From Knoxdaviesia capensis (Eukaryota > Ascomycota > Sordariomycetes > Microascales > Gondwanamycetaceae): a stretch of 64,000 nt of DNA. Positions within the stretch are counted from its first letter, which is position 1. Each line of letters starts with the position of its first letter. This document shows positions 8,961-19,750 of the stretch, one piece after another. Below the pieces are notes generated by a model. That model did not search any database, was not told the DNA's origin, and was given only the letters and a program-made list of their open reading frames with translations. The stretch covers positions 124,001 to 188,000 of the forward strand of contig LNGK01000007.1 of assembly GCA_001510575.1 (NCBI GenBank). Reading direction: 5' to 3'. The position numbers were made by a program, and so were the translations under genes.

Positions 8961-11778
8961 CTATATGGTAAACTCGCCCTCCAAAGGCAACGTCCGACTA
9001 CTGGCCCCCACAAACACCTTCACCGTGCCCCCCACCAGCCGCCACTTCTGCGCGCCGGTGTCCCACACACTCAGATCCCGGCGCGTAAGTTCAAACCGCA
9101 CGGTGGCCGTCGCCCCAGCCGCCACCACCGGCTTCTCAAACCCCCGCAGCTGCCGCACCGGCACGCCGTCGTCGCGGCCGGCGGTGGGGAGCTGCACGTA
9201 CAGCTGCACCACCTCGGCGCCGGCGGGGCCCGCGGCGTTGGTGATGTCGGCGGTGACGACCGCGACCACGTCCCACAGGTCGGCCTGGCCGCCCTCGACC
9301 ACGTCGCCAATCGGCAGCGCGTCGGTGCGCACCCCGTCGACCGCCTGCACGCCCAGCGCCGCGTACGTGAACGTGCTGTAGCCCAGCCCAAAGCCAAACT
9401 CGTAGCGCGGCGCAATGTGCGCGCGGTCAAAGTGCCGGTAGTCCACAAACACGCCCTCGGTGAAGTTCGACTGCGGGAACTTCACGAACTGGCCCGCCGG
9501 CAGGTCGGGGTCGGCAGCGACGTAGTCCGACTCGTTGCGCGCCACCGTGTACGGCAGCCGGCCGGAGAAGTTCTCGTCGCCGTACAGCAGCGCGGCGAGG
9601 GCCGGCCCCGTGGCCTGGCCCGGCAGGTGGGCGTAGATGATGGCGGACACGTTCGCGTGGTCGGCCCACTGGTCGACCAGCCGGATGCCGGCGTTGTGCA
9701 GCACCACCACCGTGCGGTTGCAGCGGTCGGCCACGTGGCGCACCAGCCCGTCGGTGTAGTCGTCGCGCAGTGCGGGGCGGTCGTACGCCTCCGATGCCCA
9801 TGCGTTGCCAAACACGAGACACACGTCGCTGACCGGCACCACGGTCGGCTCGCCGTGCAGAAAGTCCCAGAACAGCGCGGTGCGGTCCTGGTACGCCCGC
9901 ATCTTGAGGGCCTCGAACGGCGACACCAGCGTCGACGGCGACGTGGCGCCCGACCCGCCGCCGGAAATCATCGTGCCGTTGTACGCGAACACGCTGTACT
10001 CGCGCTCAACACCCGCGAAGCCGTCGGCCACCTCGGCGGGCGTCACGGGCGCGCCGCCGAAGATAATCGGGTCACCGAAGCTGATGCCGGCGCTGGGGTT
10101 GACGTAGTCGGGCGACTTGGCCGAGTAGCCGAAGATGGACATCAGCCGCGGCTTCTTCAGCGGCAGGATGCCGTCGTTCTTGACCAGCACGTGGCTCTCG
10201 ACGGCCCCGGCGAAGAGCGAGTCGTCGGCCTCTTCCAGGCGCGCGTCGACGACGTCGTGTGGGTCGCTGATGCTCTTCGGCTTGCCGATGCCGGGTTCGG
10301 GGAAGTCTTTGTCCTGGCCGGTTTGGAACCAGGCGCCGAGAATGCTGCGACGGAGTTAGTTCCGGGGGACGCATACACCACCAGCCGCGGCTGCTGATTA
10401 GAGGGAATCGCTCTTGACGGAAAGGGGTAAGGGAGAGAGGTAAAGTCTCACCGCATAGCCATATCGTCCAGTCTTTCCACCGGCACCGACCCGTTCTTGA
10501 CCGCCTGCTCCAGCCTCGAGCCCCAAAACCCGCCGTCGCCTGGCATGGCCATGTCCAGCCCCGCCAGTGCGGTGGCCACACCGGCATGCTGGGCGGCCCA
10601 GTCCGACACCACAAAGCCCTGGAAGCCCAGCTCGGTCTTCAGCAGGCCGTTCAGCGCCTTGCTGTTCGCGCAGCCGTACGAGTTGTTCAGGCGCTGGTAC
10701 GAGCACATGATGTTGGCGGTGCCGGCGTGCACGGCGTCCTGGAACGGCCACAGGTACAGCTCGTGCATGGTGCGGTCGTTGATGTTGGACGAGACGGCGT
10801 CGATGCGGCCGTTGGGCATGCGGTTTGTTTCTTGCTCGTTGGCGATGAAGTGCTGTTTGCGGTCAGCATGTGTGTGTGTGTGTGTGTGTGTGGGGACTCC
10901 AGAGTCTGGAAAAGCTCACCTTGGTCGACGTGATCACGCCCTCGTCCTGCGCAGCCTTGACGGTCTCATACACCAACACGCCCGCCAAGTACGGATCAAT
11001 CGAGAACCCCTCCCAATTTCGCCCACCGCGCACGACCCGGCCCATCGGTCCAACCACGGGGCCCAGCAGCACGTTCACGCCCTTCGTGCGGAACTCGGCC
11101 GCCATGTACTTGGCGCGGGCAGCCGTCAGGTTCTTGTTCCAGCTGGCGCCGACCGACACGCCGCTGGGCCACGAGCTGACAAAGTCGGCGTTGCGCAGGC
11201 CCTGGCCCGCGTCGTCCAGGCAAAGGCCCGGGAAGTTCAGCCGCGGGAGCGCCGGGACGAAGCCGACACAGCCGGTGGAGGTGCCGGCGCCGGCGGTCAG
11301 GCTGACTTTCTCGGTGACGGTCATGTTGGAGACCATAGCTGCGGCCTTCGCGTGCGCGGCGGCCCAGGTGCCGGTGCCGGGCATTTCGGCTACACTGAGG
11401 TCAGTACGGGACAAAGGCGGAGGCGGGATGGAAGCAAAAGGAAGGGAACGTACGCGAGGGATACACCGGTGGCGACTCGCCATAGAAATACACATCCTCG
11501 TGCACCACGAACCCGGGCGTCTCAGCAGCTCCGCCGGCGTTCCCGCCGTCCGCCGAGCCGCCGCCACGGCCGCCGGTCTTCGGCAGCGCCGCCAGGCCCG
11601 CGAGCCCGGCCAGCGGCAGCAGGCAGATGATCACCACGACGGCCTTGCCGCGTTTGGTGCGCAGCCACGGGTAGCGGTGCGCGAGCCGTGATAGTCATGC
11701 GCGCGGGCCGGAGGACGACGCGGCGGTGGCGGGGGCGGCGCCGACGGGCGACAGTTTCTGCTGGGATTCCGAGAGCAT
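8961..11778 (-). CDS. GH3 beta-glucosidase, type II membrane-anchored, frame broken by TGA at codon 28
   Basis: Four exons: 11454-11778, 10920-11389, 10452-10852 and 8961-10344, all GT-AG, 860 codons in one continuous phase. The product should hydrolyse terminal beta-D-glucosides. The N terminus has a short cytoplasmic tail, a KRGK basic patch, a hydrophobic anchor (VVVIICLLPLAGLAGLAAL) and a Gly-rich stalk, as in membrane-bound fungal GH3 enzymes. The GH3 N domain follows, with KHFIANEQE and the nucleophile Asp in GFVVSDW. The GH3 C domain contains LVKNDGILPL and YGDENFSGRLPY, and a fibronectin III-like tail closes the protein. Many N-glycosylation sequons suit an outside-facing enzyme. One in-frame TGA at 11695-11697 lies before the anchor. 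No Met occurs between it and MPGTG in exon 2. It could be a sequence error, a null allele, or evidence of a different first exon. Confidence 0.85.
10869..10892. repeat. (TG)n microsatellite inside a GH3 intron
   Basis: A dozen TG units (CA on the coding strand) fill much of the 67-bp intron 2 of the GH3 gene, between the donor at 10919 and the acceptor at 10853. Length change here would alter intron size but not coding sequence. Confidence 0.85.
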
Positions 11779-13095
11779 TTTGGGCGTTTTCTTTGAGGAG
11801 TCTCTCTATTTCGCAAGAGTGTCGTTTTTATTTAGATTTCAAAGTTCGGCTTGTGTTCGCCGATGCACACTGCCTGGTGCTGTGCTCGCTGGAACGGTTT
11901 AGATTGAGACCAGTTCAGGACGCCACACTGTAAACAACCCGTAAGGCTGAACAAAAAATAAATAAATAAATAAGAGTAAAAATAAAAAAAGGCGCCAGCA
12001 AGAATTCAGGGGTTGCTTTTAGAATATAAGAATGCGGGAGCGGCTGCAGACTCGTATGTAGCAGAAGTTGTCGTTATTCACACTTTTATCGGGGAAATTA
12101 ATGCAAACGAAAGTGAAGGAGAATAGATGATGATCATTAAAAGATGCGGAAAGAGAGAAAGAGAGAAAGAGCGGAAGAGAGAGGAGGAAGGAACGAAGGA
12201 CAATCGAAAGAGAGCAAGCACCTGTTTTAAGCCAAAAATAAAATAGAATGAAAATAAATAAAAAAAAAAAAAAAAAGAACCCCTACCCAAATACGAGAAA
12301 GCGAATCCAAGCTGCCAACCAAAGAACGCGCCCAAAGTCCGGCTCATGTGGTTTTGTGTTTGCTTGTTCAAGCTGTCTCTGGGGCCCGGGCCAACCATTC
12401 CCCACGGGATGTACCCACAACCCCGAAGCGCCAGCCAATGTCCACTCGCCGGGGAAGTACACTGTACCATGGCTGGCCAACTCCGATTGTCGAACCCCGG
12501 CTTCACACGTCAGAAAGTACCGGGTGTACTTCAGTGCTCAATGCGCTTGTCACGGCTTCATCATGAGTAACTACTGTACAGTACTCTCTCGTGTCTGACA
12601 GTTATCTGCCATGTTATTCCGGCTTTTTCGTCCCGTGTGCTTGCTGTTTGCCTGCCACCCGTTGCTGGTGGTACCACTGCCACGCCTGCACTGTTACACC
12701 ATATGCATGTGCCGTGTTTCCACCGATGGACCAACCCTAACCCTAACCCTCTTCAGTGTCGCCAACGCATCGTGTTGCACCGGCACGGCTGCGTTCCTTT
12801 TTTGAAAGGCGACAGAAAAGAACGATCTCCACCCCGGATACCTCTTCCTCGTTACCCGCCCCGTCTCCGTCCCACCAAGCACCCCCCCCCACCTCCTGTA
12901 CAACCCAAGCCTCACTTTCCACCTCCCGCCAAACAACAAACAACTCTCTCTCGCCGTCTCACCTCTGCAACCCCGGCCAGGCACACCCGGTATTGACATC
13001 GGTAGTTAACCCTACAAGACGTCAAGACACCCGAAAAAAAATAATGAACCAAGTCAAATATTGAGACTGAGGACCAAGAATCAAGAAACTGTGAA
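11779..13095. other. intergenic region upstream of GH3, before the retrotransposon
   Basis: 1.3 kb without a recognisable gene. It includes A/G-rich tracts at 11950-12290, the telomere-like triplet listed separately, and normal CA/TG content up to the edge of the Copia element. Short frames at 12611-13064 have no family resemblance. Confidence 0.5.
12733..12750. repeat. interstitial telomere-like repeat, (AACCCT)x3
   Basis: Three exact AACCCT units, the complement of the TTAGGG unit used by most filamentous fungi. At 18 bp it is far too short to be a telomere. It lies about 350 bp left of the Copia insertion. Confidence 0.85.
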
Positions 13096-13100
13096 AACCC

Positions 13101-13442
13101 TGTTGAATATTGGAATAATTCATGTTATATTATCCTTTATATAGCCGGAAGTTCATAATAAAGAATAAGGCTGCGATGAATAGCCTGGGGAATAATGATG
13201 GATATAATATGGATTTACGAAGAGCCTAGTATAGGAAGGGAAGCCTTAGAAGGCATCAGGGATCTAGATAGGAGGAAGCCTAGATCCTATAGGGGATAAG
13301 AAGGAAGCTTTCCCCCTATCTATTCTAGTATAGTATTTCATAGCTATTAACTACTTATCTTATTTTTTACCCCCTACCTTTATAAATAGTATTAACTATA
13401 AAGTTACGCTTCTATTTTAACCGCCTTTCCTATATTCGAATA
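13101..13442 (+). repeat. 5' LTR of the Copia element
   Basis: 342 bp, starting TGTTGAATATTGG and ending TTCGAATA (TA replacing the CA end). Offsets 1-157 keep ancestral CA/TG. From offset 217 to the end nearly all are TA, one CA near 13339 surviving. It pairs position for position with 18395-18736. Confidence 0.95.
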
Positions 13443-13460
13443 GGTTATAAGCCCGGCGCT
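13443..13460 (+). other. putative primer-binding site (half-tRNA-Met type)
   Basis: GGTTATAAGCCCGGCGCT follows the 5' LTR directly. Its complement resembles the anticodon arm of a Met tRNA (CATAACC core after allowing one C-to-T change) rather than a tRNA 3' end. Copia and Ty5 prime from such an internal half-tRNA. Assigned by position and this likeness. Confidence 0.55.
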
Positions 13461-16400
13461 CGTAGCTTTATACCTTACTATTTTCGTTTCGACCTACCCC
13501 CCCCCCCTTAACCTACTTATTAATCCTACGGGAACCGAGAAAATTTCCGTAGTCCCTCCCCCCCCCTATTTTCGGATCCTAGAAGCCGTTTAACTCCTAT
13601 AGCACTCCGATTTTTACGTTCTAATAGAACGAGTTTTAGTAATTAATTCCACCCCCCTTCCCCTACTAAGTTAGCTTTACTATTTACGATATTATATAAC
13701 GAACGATATCCCTAACTAAGTCCTTAACTTTAAGGTAGAAGAGAGCTAAGCTTCTAGCTAATAACTACGAGGCTATCCTAGAACCTAAGGAAGAGACTCT
13801 TATATATATACCCGATACCCGTAACGTCTACTATCCTCCCGTCCCCTAGGTATAGTTTATAGAAGTAATAACCGAGATAGTTACTAAGAACTTAAGGGAA
13901 ATTAAGAAGGATAGCGATAGGAAGTAGAACTAAATCGTAGATTTAGAGCGGTAGTAGATATTAATTAAGAAGATCTTAGATATATAAGATAAGGTTTTAT
14001 AGATAACCTAGGAGAACGAACGATAACGTAGATCCTCTTTCTAATAGTAGGAATACTAGTTAAAAGACGAAGATAACGATAACTTAGATAAAAACGGGAA
14101 CTATAGACGTTCGGCTACGAAGGTTAAGATAAAGGAGCTTAAGAACTACGCTATCCTTATTAATAAGACCCTAAAGCTAGCTAGTACTTTAGAATAGCTA
14201 TAGTAGTCCGAAGAGTTCGAGACTACCTTAAGCGCGCTAGGTATTACTATTAAATAACTCCGAGACCTCTAACCCCTAGTAAGCGCGTATATAGCACGTA
14301 TAATAAAAGAATCGATCGCCCCTAAGATTTCCTTTATATTTAAAGATAAGGTAAATACTTATACCCTATTTAGATCGCTAAAATAGAATTTCTAAGTAAC
14401 TAAGGAGTCGCGGATTAAAAATATTATAATAGTTTTTAATTTCTAAACCGAACTAAGAGAGGGAGTATATTAAATCCTAAATCGATTCGTCTCTATAGTA
14501 TATAAGGTAAGACTAGAAGGGCTCGTGATCCCGATTATCTTAACCGCGACGGGCGCCTATTATTATATTACTACCCGCTACCCTAAGCTTAATAGAGACC
14601 TCTACGCTATCTTAAAGAGTTTTAATAAGGATATTAACGATAAGGCCGCCCTTATTATAGCTATATTTAAATATATAGCTAAGAATATAAACTACGCTAC
14701 GCGCTAGTAGTAATCTAGATATCCTCTTAACTAGAAGAAGGATAATAGCGTAAAGAAACCCGATTACTATACCCCCCCTTCCCCTAAGCCTACCGCTAAT
14801 AGTATCCCTATCTAGAAGAAAAGTAATATTTAATACTATTAGTACGGCTTAAAAGGTTATATTATAAGTAAGTATTAAGCGAAAGCGAATAGTAAAGAGA
14901 AGACTTATAAGCTAGGAGCTATAAATACTATAACTTCTACTAAGAAGCCTACTAAAAGTAAAGGTAATAAGCCTCTAAAGGACGCTAAGCTAGAGGAGTT
15001 AATTACCTTCTACGGTACTACTTATACCGCTATAGACTAACGACCCTTTAAACCCTACCCCGTATACTATATCTATACGAATTAGATCTATAATATAGGT
15101 TTAGATTCTTATATTTCGAATAACCTATCTTAGTTTAAGCGAGGATCCCTAAAGACTTTTATTAATTTAATTAAGTTAAGGAGCGGATTATTAGGAGTTC
15201 GATATATTAGAACTATTTAACTCTAGATAAAGGACGGATCTAACCTTAAGATCACTAACGTCTAGTATTACCTTACCTTTCCTATTAACGTTATCTCCGG
15301 AATTATTTAGTATAAGAAGGGGTACGTTCTAGTAGTAGACTAGCTAATAATTAAGGATAAGGTTATTACTACTATCTTTCTAATAGAAAGAGGCTTTACG
15401 CTAGAAGTAAAGGAAGGCCCTAAGGCTTATATAACTATAGACGAGCTTCCTCGCGAGGAAGGCTATACCTTATATACCGAAGTTAACGGTACCGTATACG
15501 CTAACGTATCCCTACGTACGCTTTTAGAGAGCGAGGCTCTTATATACTAGCGCTTATACTACCCTAGAAGGGTAGCTATATCTCGAATAGTTAAGGTAGT
15601 TACTAGTTCTCTAGTTAAGAAGGTAATTAGACTTATTAAACCTTATAGCGCCTACGAGTTTAAAAAGATAACGTCTTTTAAATTACTAGATTCTAAAGTA
15701 CCTTCTAAGGTACCTAGGGAGGTTATCTATATAGATATAGGTATTATATAACTAGTATCTACGAGCGGGAATAGCTACTTCTTATTAGTATATAATAAGG
15801 TAACGAGCTAACGATCGGTTTATATAACGGCCTAAAAGAGTAATATACTTATATATATCTAGAAGACTATTAAGAGATAGGCGCTAGAGCTAGGCTAGAA
15901 GCCTAAGAAGCTCTATAGCGATAACGGTACTAACGTTAGTATTAAGAAGCTAGCTACTTACTATAATAAGTAGGGAATCGAGTATATAATATCGCCTTTA
16001 TACTACCTAGCTAAGAACGGGCGTATCGAGTATAGTATCCGTAAGGTCTTATAGAAAACTAAAGTAACCGTTATTACCGAGAGTATCCCGCTAGAGCTAT
16101 AGGATAAGATTATAACCGCGGTAGTCTATATACTTAATTAGATAGTTATCTCTAGGAGCTTTAATACGCTAATCGGCGCTTTTTAGAAGGCTTACGGGAT
16201 ATACGAGAAGGTTAATATATTATACCTTTAAATACTAGGTTCTAAATATATCGTATATATAAACCCCCTCTAGCGATAGAAGATATTAAGCGCTAAATTC
16301 GATAGCTAAAATACTAAGCTAGTACCTATAGGCGTAGAAGGTATCTTAGTTAGATATTAAGGCCGCTATCTTTATAGAGTATAGATTCTAGAATTCGGAT

Positions 16401-18385
16401 AGGTATATATTACTAAGGATATCCGGTTTTAGGAACGTATCTATAAGCTTTTATATAGAAAGTACGTTCGATCTTACCCTCTAGGAACGTTACGCTAGTT
16501 AAAAGCTAGCGCTACTACTAGTAGTAGTATCCCTAAGAAGGGGATATCTAGCGTATTAGAGCTATCCGGTATACCGGAGCTATCTAGGGTATCGGAGCTA
16601 ACGGCTATATTAGAACCGTCTAATACGTAGAACTTATTAGATAATAAGGAAGTTATAACCGCGAATCCTCTTATTACTAACGAGAGCCGCTCGAGACTAG
16701 ATAAACTCGAAGACCTTAATAAATTAGCTAGTAACTAACTACCGGGAAGTACTTTTATAATAGTATCCGATTTAATCTACTTACGTAATATTAACGAAGT
16801 ATTAAAGCGTAACCCTTAGCGAGATTAAAAAGCTATAGGAACCTAGATAGAAGCTATTAGGATTAAATTTCGGAAGGTTATTAAGATAAAGACTTTTAAG
16901 GTAATATAGGGAAAGCCTCTAAAGAAACCGATTACTATAAAGCTTACTTTTTAATAGAAGACTAATACGGAGGGTAACGAAACTAAGAAGAAAGTAAGAT
17001 AATATACTCGAGGATTTTAATAACGGGAAGGCGTTAACTTCTACGAAACGTTCGTATCGACCGTAACCCTAGATACGTAGAAGATCCTATTAGCCCTTAT
17101 AGTTAAGACGAGAGCTACCTTACGGTAGATAGACGTAGTCTCTACCTACTTATAAGGAGAGCTTAAGGAAACGATTTATATTATCCTTAAGCCTATAATA
17201 CGTAAGTACCTAGATAAATATCCTAAGGAGGCCCTAAAGGTTAGATAGAAGTTAGGAAGCGCTTAGTAGTATTTTATTCTACTAAAACTATTATATAGAC
17301 TAAAGTAGTTAGGAAGATAGTAGTAGATTCGCCTCCGAGAGGTATTTATAATAATCGGATTTAAGCCTTTATAAGCTAACGATATAACCTACTATAACCC
17401 CTAGACCTAAGTAGTTATCTCTTCTTACGTCGACGACCTACTAATCCTTTCCTTTAATAAATCTATAGCCGATTAATTCGAGAAAGACCTAGTAAGTATC
17501 CTAATCTCTAAGTACTAAGGAGAGCCTAAATAGCTCCTAGGAATAGCTATTAAGATCGAGAACGATAGTATCTTAATTAGCTAGGATACCTATATTAGAG
17601 ATATACTAGAGGAGTTCTAGCTTTTAAATTACTGAACCGTAACTACGTTAATAGAGCTAGTTACCTTTTTACCCCCTAAGTATAAAGATATATAACCTAC
17701 CGATTAAGGCTTATATTATTAAATAATAAGAAAGCTCTTATACCTTATAGGAAAGACCCGACCTAATATAGCCTACGCTATATATTAGCACGCGCGCTTC
17801 TCTTATAACCTACGAATTATATACGCTAAAGGCCTAAAGCGTATACTACGGTACCTTACTAGATACGCTTAAAAGGGGATTACCTACTAATAAAGTCCTA
17901 TAGTATAAGATTAGATACTAAACGCCTAGGCCGATACCTTATACGGTAATACCGAAGACGTTAAATTTAAATTAATTATTAGCTACGTTATTATACTTAA
18001 TAATAACCCTATTAGCTAGTATAGTAAACGGTAGAGGCGGACTACTAACTCTTCTATTAAAGCCGAGATCTACATACTACGAGAGACTATATACTACCTA
18101 GTATAGCTTTAATATTTACTAACCGAGCTTAACTTTTATATTAGGAATATCGTCCTCTAGGAGGATAATACCGCTACTATTACCGCCGTCACGAAACCTA
18201 CTTACTATCTAAACCTAAAATACGTTAGTACGCCTCTTTACTCTACTATCGATTAAGTACGGGAACTTAATATTAGAGTATAATACGTGCCTATAATAGA
18301 ATAATTAGCGGACGTACTAACTAAGCTATTAGGAAGAGTGCTATTTAAGAGGTACGCGGGACTACTAGTATATAACGTTCCGACT

Positions 18386-18394
18386 AAGAAGGGG
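18386..18394 (+). other. polypurine tract of the Copia element
   Basis: AAGAAGGGG abuts the 3' LTR start at 18395, the expected plus-strand primer position. Purine bases survive RIP on the other strand except in TG context, so the tract is intact. Confidence 0.8.
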
Positions 18395-18736
18395 TATTAA
18401 ATATTAGAATAATTTATATTATATTATCCTTTATATAGCTAGAAGTTTATAATAAAGAATAAGGCTACGATAAATAGCTTAGGGAATAATAATAGATATA
18501 ATATAGATTTACGAAGAGCCTAGTATAGGAAGGGAAGCCTTAGAAGGTATTAGGGATCTAGATAGGAGGAAGCCTAGATCCTATAGGGGATAAGAAGGAA
18601 GCTTTCCCCCCATCCATTCTAGCATAGTATTTCATAGCCATCAACTACTCATCTTGTTTTTTACCCCCTACCTTTGTGAATGGTATTGACTGTAAAGTTA
18701 CGCTTCCATTTTAACCGCCTTTCCTGTATTCGAACA
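18395..18736 (+). repeat. 3' LTR of the Copia element
   Basis: 342 bp, starting TATTAAATATTAG (ancestral TG end lost) and ending TTCGAACA (CA end kept). Offsets 1-157 are mutated relative to the 5' LTR; offsets 217-342 keep ancestral CA/TG. Followed by AACCC, the target duplication. Confidence 0.95.
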
Positions 18737-18741
18737 AACCC

Positions 18742-19750
18742 CGTTCTGGAGCTGTGATCGCTGATATCAGTAAACGGGTGATAGATGGGAACAAAGAAGA
18801 AAAGAAAATTATGCAGAAAAGAACAACAAAAACCACACACATGATCCACCCGCCGACATTATCCTTCTCTTCGGATTTCCTCCGCCCGTTTGCCGCCGTG
18901 ATCCTGATCCTCATGCAACCATCTTCTCGTGGGCGACCCGTGTACCTCCCTCCCACTCATCTCATCATCCCCCAGCGTCCTCATCCGGCGTTTGCAACTG
19001 GACAGCCCGTGACACACATGCTTTGGAAAGGTATATACCTCCTAGCTAGCCCGACCAGCCAGCCCGCCACAGCGAGGATGTATGTACTGGGCGTGGGATG
19101 CACTGTATACACACACAGGCGGCCGGATGGACACAACCACTCCCGAGACCAACTACCCCAATGAAAACGCAAGGATGGGCCCAGACGCAGAAAAACAGAA
19201 GTTATGGTCCCATAAACACCTCCAGAACATCCCGATTTAAGTTTTGTGTCTCTCCCGTCCCGGGAGCTGATATACAAGACAAACAGAGATTCATAAATAA
19301 TGACAGACAGTCCAGAAGATGAGAAACCATCGACACTCACACACACACACACACACCATCCAAGACAGAGAGACGAAAATGGAAGGAAAGAAGTTATATA
19401 ACAAGAATAAAAACCCAATAGCCGAAACTCCACGCGCTGAGGGGGTGCTCAGTCCAGCGCGATATAGAAATGCCCATGCAAGAGACCAAAAAAACAAGAA
19501 AAAAAACCCCACAACCCAGAGTAAGACGTAGATGGAAGACCAAAAAATGAAATGGCGAAGTAACAAGCTGAGATGAACAAGGTACTTCCGCAAGTCTAAT
19601 TGCTCACGGAAAGTTGGATGGTATAAGACAGAGCCCGGGGTGGGCGTCACTCAGCCGCGTTGGAGACCAAAGCTGAATGTTGAATATAAGACACTCACTC
19701 GTTGAGTGTGAGAAGCTCCAGGATGCATGCACTGGTCCGACGGAGGGGTC
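18742..19750. other. intergenic region between Copia and G-alpha
   Basis: About 1 kb with normal base composition and a CA run at 19336-19354. It probably includes the G-alpha 3' untranslated region. The Leu/Phe-rich minus-strand frame at 19291-19650 is not supported as a gene. Confidence 0.5.

Larger units (their letters stand above)
13101..18736 (+). mobile_element. Copia-type LTR retrotransposon, complete but inactivated by RIP-like mutation
   Basis: The element is 5636 bp: two 342-bp LTRs, a primer-binding site, a purine tract and an AACCC target duplication (13096-13100 and 18737-18741). The interior reads on the plus strand as one decayed gag-pol. In order: a CX2CX4HX4C-like zinc knuckle with Cys/His codons turned to Tyr (14834-14875), a protease-like LDS (near 15099), an integrase SDNG (15917-15928), the reverse transcriptase YVDD (17426-17437), and an RNase H region (near 18011-18090). 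Integrase before reverse transcriptase defines Copia. Many TAG/TAA codons stand where CAG, CAA or TGG would be. CA and TG dinucleotides are almost absent while CG is common, so the decay is CpA-to-TpA directed. No product is expected. Confidence 0.95.

Noticed and set aside
14525..14707. 60-codon open frame inside the Copia element as a separate gene
   Set aside because: It is a stop-free patch of the decayed gag region; the same frame is broken on both sides.
13101..18736. CRISPR-like or other bacterial repeat system
   Set aside because: The repeats are two LTRs with Copia domains between; nothing prokaryotic is present in the window.
19291..19650. 119-aa hydrophobic frame near the G-alpha 3' end
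   Set aside because: A pyrimidine-rich antisense of probable 3' UTR; no family likeness, and it contains a translated CA repeat.
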